DNA from: Glaciecola sp965660625 | GTDB taxonomy: Bacteria; Pseudomonadota; Gammaproteobacteria; Enterobacterales; Alteromonadaceae | Length of the DNA stretch: 64,000 nucleotides | Assembly: GCA_965660625.1 (NCBI GenBank) | Contig: CBFIAR010000006.1 | Span: forward strand, 90,318 to 154,317 | Reading direction: 5' to 3' | Made by a program: the position numbers and the translations under genes | The notes under the pieces: generated by a model | Told to the model about the DNA's origin: nothing | Seen by the model: the letters and a program-made list of their open reading frames with translations, nothing else | The model's database searches: none | In this document: piece by piece, positions 17,020 to 26,493 of the stretch | How the letters are laid out: each line of letters opens with the position of its first letter | How positions within the stretch are numbered: the first letter of the stretch is position 1

Positions 17020-18963
17020 TTAGTTACTCAGCGATACCGTGACACATCTAAGTTGGTCTTTCCCTCCTGCTTTAGCTTCGTAGGCTTTTTCATCTGCCTG
17101 TTTTATGATTTTGTCGAGCAGGAGATTGTTTGCTTTATCTTCAGTATTGTTTCGGATGTCCTTTGCGATTACGGCTCCTACGCTCACACTTAAAGGCATA
17201 GAAATGTTTTCGCTGTTGTATTCACAAACATGATTCTGCAGTGCTACTTGTATACGCAAAAATATTCTCGTTATTTCCTGTTCGTCTGCATTTGGCAATA
17301 ACAATATAAACTCTTCGCCGCCATAGCGACCAATGACGTCACTGTCTCGCAGTACTTCTTTGATAATCGATGATAAATTTTGGAGCACCTGATCGCCAAT
17401 ATCATGACCATACGTGTCGTTAACCATCTTAAAGTTATCGACATCTAAAATAGCTATTATCATTGAGTTTTCGATGTCATTAGGGCTGCTCAACATACCT
17501 TTAGCTTGCTTTAATGAGTGCCTGCGATTTGGACAACCGGTCAAGTGGTCTGTCATGGCGAGGTGACTCATCTCTAATTTGGATTTTCGCTCTCTTAGAT
17601 AAACATAAAAAAGTAGCAGTAAAACTGCACTCGTTCCAACAATGACGCTTATCAGTAATTGATTTTTACTTTCATTATTTTGCAGCATAATCGAATTTAG
17701 TTTGTTTTCTTGCTCTAATCGCAACATGCTTTCTTGGGCTATTTCAAGTTCAAAATCCAACATTAGTCGCTGTGATATTTGTTTCTGGAGAAGTTCAAAT
17801 TTGTCTTCTTTTATTTTCAACATGAGCTTATAAAACTCAAGTGCTTGTTTGTAGTTCTTCTTCTTTTCCTCAATCAGAAAACTGGTTTCAAAAAAGTTTT
17901 CATCGAGCTCAATATTTGTCGTAGAGTTGTTCAACAATTGATTAGCCTCCAACATTGCCGTTTCGGCTGCTTCCCATTGTTCTAAACGAATATGAAATTC
18001 TGCCAGTACTACCAATGCTTCTATTGTGCCGATCGCATGTTTCAATATTCTCAGTGTAGATATGGGCTCTTTAATAATTTGAATGGCTTCAGCCGTTTCG
18101 CCAAGCTGATGTTTAGCCCTTGCAATAACTATATTTGCATAAGCCCAATAAAGCTTGTTCTCCTGTTGTTGAGCTTTTTTGCTTGCTGACGTGGCGCTGA
18201 TGAGGGCTTGTTCCCAGTCAGATAATTTCAATTGAGATAATGCGATATTATGGAGGTTGTCAGCAGTTTCGTGCTTTTTATAATGTTTGATAGCGTTTTT
18301 ATAATCTCCTAACTCCCAATAAGTATTACCAATGTATTGATTTACTTGAGCTGTTTTTTTCGACCTATCGCTATCTGCTATATGAATACTGTTTTTTATC
18401 AACTTTAAGGCAAGTTGAAAACTACTCATACCGTCTTTGTATTTGCCTGCCATGATCTGAATTTGCCCAGTAGCCATATGAAATGAAAACCTGTTCAAAT
18501 CACTTATATCATGCAGAGAAACATATGGCTTAATGTTATTTATTAAGTTACTCGCGTTATCAAATTCTTTTAATGTTAAATATGTTTTCACAACACGGAG
18601 GATAGAGGGGGCATAGTTATTTATGTTTTCGTTTGTCGCAACAAAAGTTTGTAAGAAACTCGAAGCTTCGTACAATTTTTTAATTTCGTGATCGCGTCTT
18701 GTTGATGTATACAATAGAAACAGGTGCTGATAAATGCAGAGCACGCTATCTGTATCTATGCTTGCTCGCATCATGTGGGTGTTGAGCAGAGAGGTGTATT
18801 TTGATAATTTTTCGTCGCTGGATAAAGTAGATTCATCAATTTTTGAATTCGGAATTTGACAAGCCCGATAAACTAGAGACCGCCCTTTTGCTGTTGCAGA
18901 CAATGAAAGTACTAAGGAAACAATAAATATTATAATAAGAGAAATCTGTTTCACGTCAGTCAA
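17020..18963 (-). CDS. TPR-containing membrane diguanylate cyclase
   Basis: 647 residues. An N-terminal signal segment (IIIFIVSLVLSLSATAKG) is followed by about 370 residues of helical TPR-like repeats (for example YIGNTYWELGDYKNAIKHY), predicted periplasmic. Then come a coiled coil, one transmembrane helix (LLISVIVGTSAVLLLLFYVY) and a cytoplasmic GGDEF domain. The active-site motif is intact, RYGGEEFILLLPN, with DVDNFKMVNDTYGHDIGD upstream, so c-di-GMP synthesis is expected. There is no clear RxxD inhibitory site just before GGEEF. It stands alone with about 570 bases upstream. The TPR part probably binds a peptide or protein ligand; which one is unknown. Confidence 0.85.
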   Translation of the reverse strand: MTDVKQISLIIIFIVSLVLSLSATAKGRSLVYRACQIPNSKIDESTLSSDEKLSKYTSLLNTHMMRASIDTDSVLCIYQHLFLLYTSTRRDHEIKKLYEASSFLQTFVATNENINNYAPSILRVVKTYLTLKEFDNASNLINNIKPYVSLHDISDLNRFSFHMATGQIQIMAGKYKDGMSSFQLALKLIKNSIHIADSDRSKKTAQVNQYIGNTYWELGDYKNAIKHYKKHETADNLHNIALSQLKLSDWEQALISATSASKKAQQQENKLYWAYANIVIARAKHQLGETAEAIQIIKEPISTLRILKHAIGTIEALVVLAEFHIRLEQWEAAETAMLEANQLLNNSTTNIELDENFFETSFLIEEKKKNYKQALEFYKLMLKIKEDKFELLQKQISQRLMLDFELEIAQESMLRLEQENKLNSIMLQNNESKNQLLISVIVGTSAVLLLLFYVYLRERKSKLEMSHLAMTDHLTGCPNRRHSLKQAKGMLSSPNDIENSMIIAILDVDNFKMVNDTYGHDIGDQVLQNLSSIIKEVLRDSDVIGRYGGEEFILLLPNADEQEITRIFLRIQVALQNHVCEYNSENISMPLSVSVGAVIAKDIRNNTEDKANNLLLDKIIKQADEKAYEAKAGGKDQLRCVTVSLSN

Positions 18964-19537
18964 GCCTCTATTTTAATTAGAAATGTTGACGATAAACTAT
19001 CGCCCATTTTAAGTGTATTAGTAGATTTTTAAGCATACAGATAACGCAATATGCATTGATGTTCTGTAATATATCGCGTTAGGATATTAAACCGAGATTG
19101 CGCCATGTGTAAAATTTAGTTACATGTTAAAGTTTTTTGAGGAACCCCGGTAGGGACGTCTGCATAGCTCGCATCTGAACAAAAGCCCTATTTTTCTGAG
19201 ACTTTAGATTTAAAAAAGCCAGTACATAAACATAAGCTATATTTGATTGTCTTCGGCTAAAGCCGAGAAGATAAAGGTCAGAGCAATGAAAAAGATCGCG
19301 CCGGACCGCTGCTCCTTCATGCTAAACAGGCATTGAACTTATATTTAAGGTGCTGAAGGCCGCAATATCGCATTTAATATGTAGTGACTGATCGTGCTAT
19401 CATCTTCAATTAAAACTTGATGTGTATTTTGCTTCTTAGTTTACTCAACGCAAGTCTATCTATTGTGAACTTCAGGATTATCTCTGACATCTGACTTTAG
19501 GTAAAATATTAATCTTGAAACTTAAAAAAGGAACATA
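18964..19537. other. Intergenic region between divergent GGDEF and permease genes
   Basis: 574 bases between two divergent genes, so both promoters should lie here. An imperfect hairpin CTTCGGCT-AA-AGCCGAGAAG occurs at 19251-19270 without a T-run. No reading frame of note and no recognised operator. Confidence 0.4.
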
Positions 19538-20344
19538 GTGTTAGATCTTTTTTGGTGGCAATACGCTCTAATTGGCGTAATCTTTGTGTGGAGCGGGTTT
19601 GTTCGCAGTGGTCTTGGTTTTGGCGGTGCGGTATTAGCTTTGCCCTTTTTATTACTTGTTCTCAACGATCCATTGGTATTTTTGCCCATTATCTCTATTC
19701 ATTTACTCGTTTTCTCCAGTTGGATAGCTATTCAAGGTGCAAGGACCAACCAAAAACAAACTGCTGTAGTAAACTTAAAGGGAGGTGTCGGGCATGAGAC
19801 ACCAGGTAATATTGCTTGGGCTTATTTAAGAAAAGCCCTTGGTATTATGATTATTCCTAAGTTGATAGGAGTTTTTGGACTATTGACCCTGCCTGGCAAT
19901 ATTGTGACCATCGTTATTTTCGTTATAGTGGCTATTTTTGCAGTGTCTTATATCGTCAATAAACCCTTTTATTCTAATAATAAAACGCTCGACACCCTCT
20001 TTTTAATGTTGGGCGGTTACGTGAGCGGAACGTCACTGATTGGTGCGCCGCTTATCGTTTCAGTGTTTGCGACTAAAGTACCGCGTCATCAGTTACGCGA
20101 CACTTTATTTGTGTTGTGGTTTATATTGGTCACGATTAAGATGACCTCATTTGTTATGGCAGGCGTCGACTTGCAGTTAGTTCATCAACTTTGGTTATTG
20201 CCGTGTGCTCTGCTCGGTCATGTTTTTGGACAACGTTTACATCAACGCATCGTAGAGGCTGAAACGCCGCGTTTTTTCCAATTTGTTGGTATTGCTCTGT
20301 TGGTTGTATGTGTATTTGGTATTTATACGAGTTTGATTTTATAA
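19538..20344 (+). CDS. TauE/SafE-family membrane permease
   Basis: 268 residues. The GTG start at 19538 is supported by AAAAAGGA about 6 bases upstream. The protein is almost wholly hydrophobic with about eight helices. It has the two family repeats: GFVRSGLGFGGAVLALPFLL in the first half and GGYVSGTSLIGAPLIVSVF in the second. Between them is a polar loop (about residues 70-100) larger than usual. Known: TauE/SafE proteins move sulfite, sulfoacetate or other organic anions, but most members are uncharacterised. It is not near the sulfide locus, where a second family member occurs. A terminator hairpin follows at once. Substrate unknown. Confidence 0.8.
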   Translation: MLDLFWWQYALIGVIFVWSGFVRSGLGFGGAVLALPFLLLVLNDPLVFLPIISIHLLVFSSWIAIQGARTNQKQTAVVNLKGGVGHETPGNIAWAYLRKALGIMIIPKLIGVFGLLTLPGNIVTIVIFVIVAIFAVSYIVNKPFYSNNKTLDTLFLMLGGYVSGTSLIGAPLIVSVFATKVPRHQLRDTLFVLWFILVTIKMTSFVMAGVDLQLVHQLWLLPCALLGHVFGQRLHQRIVEAETPRFFQFVGIALLVVCVFGIYTSLIL

Positions 20345-20370
20345 CGCGAGTCTACATCGACTCGCGTTTT
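20343..20370 (+). terminator. Terminator of the TauE/SafE gene
   Basis: Perfect 10-base stem AACGCGAGTC / GACTCGCGTT with a six-base loop, overlapping the stop codon and followed by TTTTCGTTG. Confidence 0.65.
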
Positions 20371-20496
20371 CGTTGTTCACGCTACCAGAAGCTCTGCTGT
20401 CCAGCTAATATATTGTCCAATCGGTATCGACTCAGCAATCCAGCAACACTGACCAAATTCACAGTTGAACGGAGCAAATGGTTTGGGTATTGCTAT

Positions 20497-20706
20497 CTAG
20501 TTTTTAGGCATTAACTCGAGTAAGGGAAGCACATTAGCTTCAACTCCTGATATTACCGATGGTTCCGGTGAAATTTTAAATTGTGGACTATGATGACTTG
20601 CAACCGGGGCTCCGCCAGCCTCCGCGCGAGCAAAGTATTCCTTAGGTATTCCGCGAAACTGAAACGTATACATTTGGAATGTAAGGTTTAGAGGTAAAGA
20701 AACCAA
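20497..20706 (-). pseudogene. C-terminal remnant of an M20-type amidohydrolase
   Basis: A 69-codon minus-strand frame. Its second half, HHSPQFKISPEPSVISGVEA then LPLLELMPKN, resembles the conserved end of M20D amidohydrolases, which close with an H-S-P-x-F/ID-motif followed by a helix ending LEL. The rest of the enzyme (catalytic H, D and E residues, about 350 residues upstream) is absent; the DNA further upstream on that strand does not continue the match. Read as a leftover of a deleted gene. Assignment is from recall of the family C-terminus; a short unrelated frame is the alternative. Confidence 0.4.
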
Positions 20707-21068
20707 AATCTTCAGCCCCCATGCTAGATTCCGCTGGTGGATTTCAACTTCTTACGGTTAACTGTAAGCGTGCTCGCTCAGAAATAATGTTGTGCTAAGC
20801 ACCTCAACCTAAATGCACAGTATCAACGTCCTTTCGATGGGGCGCTCAATGGGATATGCTTGGGTCAGTCTGCAATATACCAGTGAAAAGGCCGCTGAGT
20901 TTGCTGAAACTGGTTCGAACTGCATTGCGATGTACTCCTGCACTCTTGGTCATTTGTGCATTGCCGATGGTCAAGGGCTTTCAGTTTTTGGGCGAGTGGT
21001 TGTCGGAGTGGGTGTTATTGATATAATTAACAAAATACGAATTTCCGTCATAAGGGAGACAATGGTAC
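20707..21068. other. Region upstream of the DUF2130 gene
   Basis: 362 bases with no supportable gene. A short plus frame from 20813 overlaps the DUF2130 start and matches nothing recognised. AAGGGAGAC at 21051-21059 serves as the ribosome site of the next gene. Confidence 0.4.
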
Positions 21069-22478
21069 ATGCATGAAATCATCTGCCCACATTGCAGTAA
21101 AGCATTCAAAATCGACGAAGCGGGATATGCTGACATTCTCAAGCAAGTTCGCGATAGCGAGTTTGAAAAGCAGCTGCATGAACGTTTGGAATTGGCTAAA
21201 AAGGAAAAGTTGACGGCGGTAGAGCTTGCCAAAAGCCAGTTCAGTAGCGAAATGCAAAGAGTTACTGCGGAAAAAGATACTGAGATCCAATCATTAAAAG
21301 CCAAATTAGACACGGGTGAAGTCAGCAAGAAGTTAGCGGTCAATGAGGCTCTAGATGATATTAAAAAGGAAAGAGATGCGCTCGCTAACATGATAGAGCA
21401 AATTAAGCGAGATACGATGGCAGCCTCAGAGCTTGCTGACGCAAAGTTAGCCAAGCAGCTTCTGGAAACGGCAGCAACAAAAGATAAAGAAATCCAAGAA
21501 TTACAGGCTCGGCTCGGCACAACTTTGCTTGAGCAGAAAGTGGCTATTACGGCCGCAGTTGGTGCTGTTGAAAAAGAACGTGATGCATTTAAGAACAGTC
21601 TTAAGCAAGCTGAACTCGAAAAGCAACTCGCTGAAACCTCTCTCAAAGATAAATATGAGACACAGCTCAAAGACCGAGACGATGCAATTGAACGACTCCG
21701 AGATATGAAGGCACGTTTGTCTACCAAGATGGTGGGAGAAACGCTCGAACAACACTGTGAAACAGAATTTAATCGGATCAGAGCAACTGCTTTCCCGCGA
21801 GCATATTTCGAAAAAGATAACGACTCACGGGCGGGCAGTAAGGGGGACTACATTTTTCGTGACTCGGACGAAGCGGATACTGAAATTGTGTCAATTATGT
21901 TTGAAATGAAGAACGAAAACGATACCACGGCAACAAAGAAGAAGAATGAAGACTTTTTCAAGGAACTTGATAAAGATCGCACCGAAAAAGGATGCGAGTA
22001 TGCAATTTTAGTTTCTCTTCTGGAGCCTGACAGTGAGCTATACAATTCCGGTATTGTGGATGTATTTCATCGTTATCCGAAGATGTATGTTGTTCGCCCA
22101 CAGTTCTTTCTTCCTATTATTACGCTGCTGAGAAATGCGGCGATGAAATCGCTAGCATACAAGAAAGAGCTGGCGTTGGTTAAGGCTCAGAGTGTTGATA
22201 TCACAAACTTTGAAAATGATCTTGATACTTTTAAAACGGCATTCGCTAAAAATTATGATCTTGCATCAAGGAAATTTCAAACAGCGATAGATGAAATTGA
22301 TAAATCTATCGACCATCTGCAAAAAACCAAGGATGCTTTGCTGAGTACCGACCGTAACCTTCGTCTTGCAAATGACAAGTCTCAAGATGTGACGATTAAG
22401 AAACTGACTCGACGTAATCCGACGATGGCTGCTAAATTTGATGAGCTAAATCAAAAAGATGCGCCTGATGCTGGATAA
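21069..22478 (+). CDS. DUF2130 coiled-coil protein, possible nuclease fold
   Basis: 469 residues. The N-terminus has a small zinc-ribbon-like start (CPHCSKAFKIDEAGYADIL). Residues about 30-225 are a long charged coiled coil (repeated K/E/A/L heptads). The C-terminal DUF2130 domain begins near KMVGETLEQHCETEFNRIR. In that domain GSKGDYIFRD and, after a strand, MFEMKNE give a D...ExK pattern reminiscent of PD-(D/E)xK nucleases; this last point is inference. Known: DUF2130 proteins are widespread and uncharacterised, often accessory and mobile. There is no signal peptide, so it is cytoplasmic. ATG 21069 follows AAGGGAG by about 10 bases. It is monocistronic, with more than 200 bases on each side. 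Confidence 0.8.
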   Translation: MHEIICPHCSKAFKIDEAGYADILKQVRDSEFEKQLHERLELAKKEKLTAVELAKSQFSSEMQRVTAEKDTEIQSLKAKLDTGEVSKKLAVNEALDDIKKERDALANMIEQIKRDTMAASELADAKLAKQLLETAATKDKEIQELQARLGTTLLEQKVAITAAVGAVEKERDAFKNSLKQAELEKQLAETSLKDKYETQLKDRDDAIERLRDMKARLSTKMVGETLEQHCETEFNRIRATAFPRAYFEKDNDSRAGSKGDYIFRDSDEADTEIVSIMFEMKNENDTTATKKKNEDFFKELDKDRTEKGCEYAILVSLLEPDSELYNSGIVDVFHRYPKMYVVRPQFFLPIITLLRNAAMKSLAYKKELALVKAQSVDITNFENDLDTFKTAFAKNYDLASRKFQTAIDEIDKSIDHLQKTKDALLSTDRNLRLANDKSQDVTIKKLTRRNPTMAAKFDELNQKDAPDAG

Positions 22479-22733
22479 TGCAACTAGTTCAATCTGCTGT
22501 TCGTCCTAAACTTAACCAAGCCAAATAATGGATTGTTGAAAACGCAGTTCGAGATAGTCAGGTTACTTAAGGTTCGTACTCATAACTGCAGCACAACTTC
22601 GCAGCTACTGATAGGGAACTACTGGTCGTGAGTTTATGACAGCCGGTGTTAAATGTACTGAATAAAATTGAAAAAACGAGCAAGTTACGTCTACACTAAA
22701 GTATTGAAACGATAGTGTATCGAGGTCGTCATC

Positions 22734-24131
22734 ATGTCAAGCAAACTAAACGCACTGGATCTAGCGTTTTTGTCTTTGGAAAAACAATGTACGCCGGTAA
22801 ACGTAGCCAGTTTGACTATTTTTGAAATTCCAAAGAACTATAAAGGCAAGTTTGCACTGGATTTATTGGCAACATTAACGAGCCAAGCTGCCAAGCCACC
22901 TTTTAACCAAAAGTTGAGTTCAGTGCACAGCGCCGCATTACCAAGCTGGGAAACAGATAGCCACTTTGACATTCATTATCACGTACGGCATTCAGCATTG
23001 CCACGTCCTGGTACATTAGATGATTTGCTAGAGTTAACATCGCGGCTACACAGTCAACTATTAGATCGTAAACGACCCTTATGGGAATTTCATCTTATTG
23101 AAGGTTTGGAACATAATCAGTTTGCCATGTATCTTAAGATGCATCATGCCGTGATTGATGGTATGGGTGGAATTGAATTAATGGAAAATTGGTTTAGCTT
23201 TAGTGGTGATGACGAAGTTAAGGCTCCTTGGGCGTGCATGCCAAGTCATCCAAACAATCGCGCATTTCAATTTCCTAGATTGCTAGAGAGGACCAACAAG
23301 CTAGTTGAAAAAATCGTTGCCAATTCAAAGATGGTGCAAGACTTATCAAAGATGGTTATAGGGCAAGGTCTTAAAGCTATCGGCCTTGATAAAAATATGT
23401 CTCCAGTCCCTTTTAGTGCGCCACAATCTATTTTTAATGTGCCCATTACCGGTGCGCGTTGTTTTGTAGTAAAGTCCTTATCACTTGCGGAAATAGAAAC
23501 CTTGGGTAAACAAGCTAATTCGACGATCAACGATATAATACTTGCGCTCTGTTCCAGTGCGTTGCGTAACTATATGTTGGATAAAGGGGTGTTACCTAAG
23601 ACATCACTGATTGCTTCCGTCCCGGTTTCTGTGCGTCAGGTAAATCACTCGGGCAACCAAATTACATACGTGATCGCGAATTTGGCGACTAACGAGCCTG
23701 ACACCATGACCCGCCTTTGCATGATTGGTAAGTCGACTCAAGATGCAAAAAAGGAACTAGTTGACGTGTCCGCAGCTGCAGCCACTAATTTTGCTTTTCT
23801 GGCTCAAGGTGCTGTGGCCTTGATGAATCAGCTAAATATATCTAACCTAATGCCGCCCGCAGCGAATCTCATAATATCTAACGTACCAGGACCACGTAAG
23901 CCATTGTATTTTGGTCAAGCTAAGCTGAAAGCTACTTATCCTTTATCGGTTTTGATCGACGGGCAAGCCTTGAATATTACGGTAGTTAGTTATTGCAATA
24001 CCATCAGTTTTGGATTGATGGCTTGCCGTGACATTATTCCTGATGTCGATATTATTGCCAATTATATTGAATCCGCTGTAGATGATATTAAGGGGGGGAT
24101 TTATCTTAGAAACTTAATGCAGGAGAGGTAA
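22734..24131 (+). CDS. Wax ester synthase/diacylglycerol acyltransferase (WS/DGAT)
   Basis: 465 residues, full length for the bifunctional WS/DGAT family. The catalytic HHxxxDG motif is H137-H138-A-V-I-D142-G143, within KMHHAVIDGMGG. PLWEFHLIEGL precedes it. Also present are TINDIILALCSSALR (conserved ND) and ISNVPGPRKPLYF near the end. Known: the enzyme esterifies fatty acyl-CoA with a fatty alcohol or diacylglycerol, making wax ester or triacylglycerol for storage. A terminator hairpin follows. Two phasins, a patatin lipase and a long-chain acyl-CoA synthetase lie in the next 6 kb, consistent with a neutral-lipid storage block. Product preference cannot be told. Confidence 0.9.
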   Translation: MSSKLNALDLAFLSLEKQCTPVNVASLTIFEIPKNYKGKFALDLLATLTSQAAKPPFNQKLSSVHSAALPSWETDSHFDIHYHVRHSALPRPGTLDDLLELTSRLHSQLLDRKRPLWEFHLIEGLEHNQFAMYLKMHHAVIDGMGGIELMENWFSFSGDDEVKAPWACMPSHPNNRAFQFPRLLERTNKLVEKIVANSKMVQDLSKMVIGQGLKAIGLDKNMSPVPFSAPQSIFNVPITGARCFVVKSLSLAEIETLGKQANSTINDIILALCSSALRNYMLDKGVLPKTSLIASVPVSVRQVNHSGNQITYVIANLATNEPDTMTRLCMIGKSTQDAKKELVDVSAAAATNFAFLAQGAVALMNQLNISNLMPPAANLIISNVPGPRKPLYFGQAKLKATYPLSVLIDGQALNITVVSYCNTISFGLMACRDIIPDVDIIANYIESAVDDIKGGIYLRNLMQER

Positions 24132-24205
24132 AATGAGCAATATGTGGGCTGTCTGCATAAGCTCAAGTGTGGCCACAAATTGTTGACCACATCGTTGAAT
24201 TGCGC

Positions 24206-24228
24206 AAAGCAGGGCAAGCCTGCTTTTA
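24206..24228 (+). terminator. Terminator after WS/DGAT
   Basis: AAAGCAGG (24206-24213) and CCTGCTTT (24219-24226) form a perfect eight-base stem with a five-base loop and a short T-rich tail. Confidence 0.65.
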
Positions 24229-24311
24229 TCGTGTTCATAAAGCGAATAAAACAAGCGAATTAAAAATCATGGCACTTTCTGAGACGCAAATTTAGCGTTT
24301 GTGTCCGCTTT

Positions 24312-24788
24312 CTATGGTGTGTTAATCATGGTTTTATTCACAGTTGCTTTTGTTGCTGATTTGGTGCTTTGTGCTTTTTTCGCCGATGCTAGCTTGCTCT
24401 TAGCGGTCGCTTTCGTTGGGGCTTTGACGGCTTTTTTTGGCACTGTTCGAGCAGAAGGCGTTTCTGCATTATGTTTTTCCATCAACTTTGCAACAACCGT
24501 TGTCAGGTGATCTACTTTCACGTTTAATTTTGATAGTTTTTCCTCATGTGACTCCGTTGAGTCGATACCAAAGAACTTTTTACCTCTTGCCTCTACATCG
24601 TCTTTTGTATCATTAATCTTACTCTGAATCTCCTGACCTCGAGTTAGAAATTCATTGTAAAGGTTATTTGTTTGTTTTTGTGCAGTCTCAATTGACTTAG
24701 CTAGCGCTTCCACACTGCTTTCAATAGCGCCTAGGCCTGCCAACCAGGTGTTTCTTGCCATATTTTCAACCTTGTCTTTAGTTGACAT
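24312..24788 (-). CDS. Phasin-family protein with basic C-terminal tail
   Basis: 158 residues. The N-terminal 100 residues form the phasin helical domain (NTWLAGLGAIESSVEALAKS, FLTRGQEIQ, VEARGKKFFGID). A coiled segment with LNVKVDHLTTVVAKLMEKH follows. The C-terminal 40 residues are lysine/alanine/threonine-rich (KKAVKAPTKATAKSK), like the DNA-binding tail of PhaF-type phasins. Known: phasins coat polyhydroxyalkanoate or other lipid inclusions, and PhaF-like tails tether granules to the nucleoid. A ribosome site AAGGAG lies upstream of ATG 24788. It is adjacent to a second, shorter phasin on the same strand. No PHA synthase is in the window. Confidence 0.85.
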   Translation of the reverse strand: MSTKDKVENMARNTWLAGLGAIESSVEALAKSIETAQKQTNNLYNEFLTRGQEIQSKINDTKDDVEARGKKFFGIDSTESHEEKLSKLNVKVDHLTTVVAKLMEKHNAETPSARTVPKKAVKAPTKATAKSKLASAKKAQSTKSATKATVNKTMINTP

Positions 24789-24860
24789 GTTTGCTTCTCC
24801 TTAAAAATTAAATGTCAGTTAATGCCCCGTCGAACCGTGATGTACTGAGTCTTGTAGGCA

Positions 24861-25211
24861 TCAAGAAATCTTGTTGACTGCAGCTGTTAATGCGTCTACT
24901 TTTTTAGATAAGTTATCAATTTTAGCGTCGATATCTGAGTTATCAAACCCAAGTGTTTTACGCACGTCGTCCATACTTTTTTTTGCTACAGATGTGTTTT
25001 CTTTCAACTTCTTTTTAGTGTCAGCTTCTAGTTTTTCTCCTTTAGAAACTAATTCCTCAAAGAAATGGCTCGTTTCACCATTGAGTTTTTCGTATTGGCT
25101 TTGTATTTCTTCATAACTCTTACCATACGCACCGAGGCCAGCTAACCATATCTTACGTGCTGCTTCTTCCGCTGTTTGAAAGTTGTTGTTTGTTCTCTCT
25201 GATTTAGTCAT
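24861..25211 (-). CDS. Phasin-family protein (short)
   Basis: 116 residues, a phasin without the basic tail. KIWLAGLGAYGKSYEEIQ is the family hallmark near the N-terminus, followed by FFEELVSKGEKLEADTKKK and a C-terminal coiled coil (IDNLSKKVDALTAAVNKIS) that probably oligomerises. It shares a layout with its neighbour (WLAGLGA, VSKGE/TRGQE, KTLGFD/KKFFGID), so the two are a tandem duplication. A granule surface role follows from the family. The 72-base gap may let them share a transcript starting upstream of this gene. Confidence 0.85.
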   Translation of the reverse strand: MTKSERTNNNFQTAEEAARKIWLAGLGAYGKSYEEIQSQYEKLNGETSHFFEELVSKGEKLEADTKKKLKENTSVAKKSMDDVRKTLGFDNSDIDAKIDNLSKKVDALTAAVNKIS

Positions 25212-25476
25212 GGGTTCTCTCCGTTTATGCTAAATATTCTGGGTTAAATAATCTTTCCCATTTAAATATAGCCAAGATTATTAGAATATGCATAAAAAAT
25301 CGTATAAAAATTAAACTAATTTGAATTTTTGACTCTCTGGCAAACCTGATTTTATGCGTGGCTTGGTATGTCATAACAGATGATATGCCAAAGCTGAAAA
25401 ATCAAGTGAGGTATGTTGAATAGGAGGGGATTGATTAAGATGAAAACAGCTTTAGGTCAGCCAAACTCGATCATTT

Positions 25477-26190
25477 TCAGCTGAGATTATCGATTTCTGG
25501 CAGTGGGTTTTCAGCATCTCCATTTGCTGCAAACAATGAATGCATTAATGCCCTTTCCCTGTTGATAATAGGGTCAATGAAATCGTGCACTTCGCCAAGC
25601 TTTTTGAAGGATTTAAAACCTTTCTCAAGAAAGCTATGCAAACTTTCTACACCAGCAACCTTTGCTGGTTTGCGAGACAGCATCAACATAGCTGAAACAC
25701 CTGTAATCTTTACGACTTTCGCAAGATCTAAACCCAGATTTTCAAGCAGTTGGATTTGCTCCTCACGTTTTGATTGATTGTTACATTGACGATAACAGGC
25801 AAAATAATTGCTGCGATCTATCGCTTTGCTACCCAATTCTTGAACTAATGCAATATCGAGTTCCAAAGAAAGGCAATTGAGCCTCAGTGCAGCTTGCAAT
25901 GATTTTAGTCCTTTCTTCGGTAATACTTTTGCCATATTGGGCAACACTCGAGCAAGCTCCATATCACGCTGTGAAAAATCTTTCGGGCCATATATTTCAT
26001 CGATAAAAAACTGCATAGCCGGTTTGAATCGTTTGGAATGCCATAAATCATTATGGGTAACCAACAATCGTCTGGTTTGCCAAGTCTGGAGTTCTCGAAT
26101 AGCGTCAGTCAAATGTTGTTGCTTGACCAGCAGGTGCATTTGTTCTGTTTCCAGCAGATCTTGTATTATTTTTTCTAGCATATTAGGCAT
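25477..26190 (-). CDS. FFLEELY-motif protein
   Basis: 237 residues, soluble, helical, no signal peptide. QFFIDEIYGPKDFSQRD near residue 60 is the FFLEELY-type motif that names this uncharacterised family. A conserved LARVLPNMAKVLP follows, with a C-terminal segment about HDFIDPIINRERALMHSLF. Nothing catalytic is evident. In this window it sits between phasins and a patatin lipase; a link to lipid storage is only positional. ATG 26190 could alternatively be the second methionine three codons later. Confidence 0.72.
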   Translation of the reverse strand: MPNMLEKIIQDLLETEQMHLLVKQQHLTDAIRELQTWQTRRLLVTHNDLWHSKRFKPAMQFFIDEIYGPKDFSQRDMELARVLPNMAKVLPKKGLKSLQAALRLNCLSLELDIALVQELGSKAIDRSNYFACYRQCNNQSKREEQIQLLENLGLDLAKVVKITGVSAMLMLSRKPAKVAGVESLHSFLEKGFKSFKKLGEVHDFIDPIINRERALMHSLFAANGDAENPLPEIDNLS

Positions 26191-26493
26191 GGGCTATATG
26201 AATACGATTCTGTTGTTGGTTAATTTATCCACACTAGGTTAATAAATGTACCGACTAATACCAAGTCAAACAAGTCCTTTCAGATAATTAAATCAATTGG
26301 CCTACGCACAAGAAAACGCAATATCTATTGTCATCAATTTTTCTAGAGGAGCTAAAATTTTGGATAGATGGGCTTACCAACAAAGCAAATAAAGTGAAAA
26401 TTTAATGAGAGTTATCAGTCGAATTTCTGGAGTATCCGCTTTTGTTGATTATACTTAATAGCAACAAGAACATTATTTTCAGGAATTGTTTCT
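26191..26493. promoter_or_regulatory. Divergent intergenic region upstream of the patatin lipase
   Basis: 303 bases between divergent FFLEELY and lipase genes; both promoters should be here. CAGGAATTG just before ATG 26494 gives the lipase ribosome site. No convincing operator or hairpin. Confidence 0.4.

Noticed and set aside
19251..19270. CTTCGGCT/AGCCGAGAAG hairpin as terminator
   Set aside because: It has a bulge, no T-run and no gene ending nearby.
20813..21076. 87-codon plus frame before DUF2130
   Set aside because: No recognisable motif; overlaps the DUF2130 start and its ribosome site.
20981..21727. 248-codon minus-strand frame, serine-rich
   Set aside because: Mirror of the coiled-coil region of the DUF2130 gene, where biased codons leave the antisense strand open.
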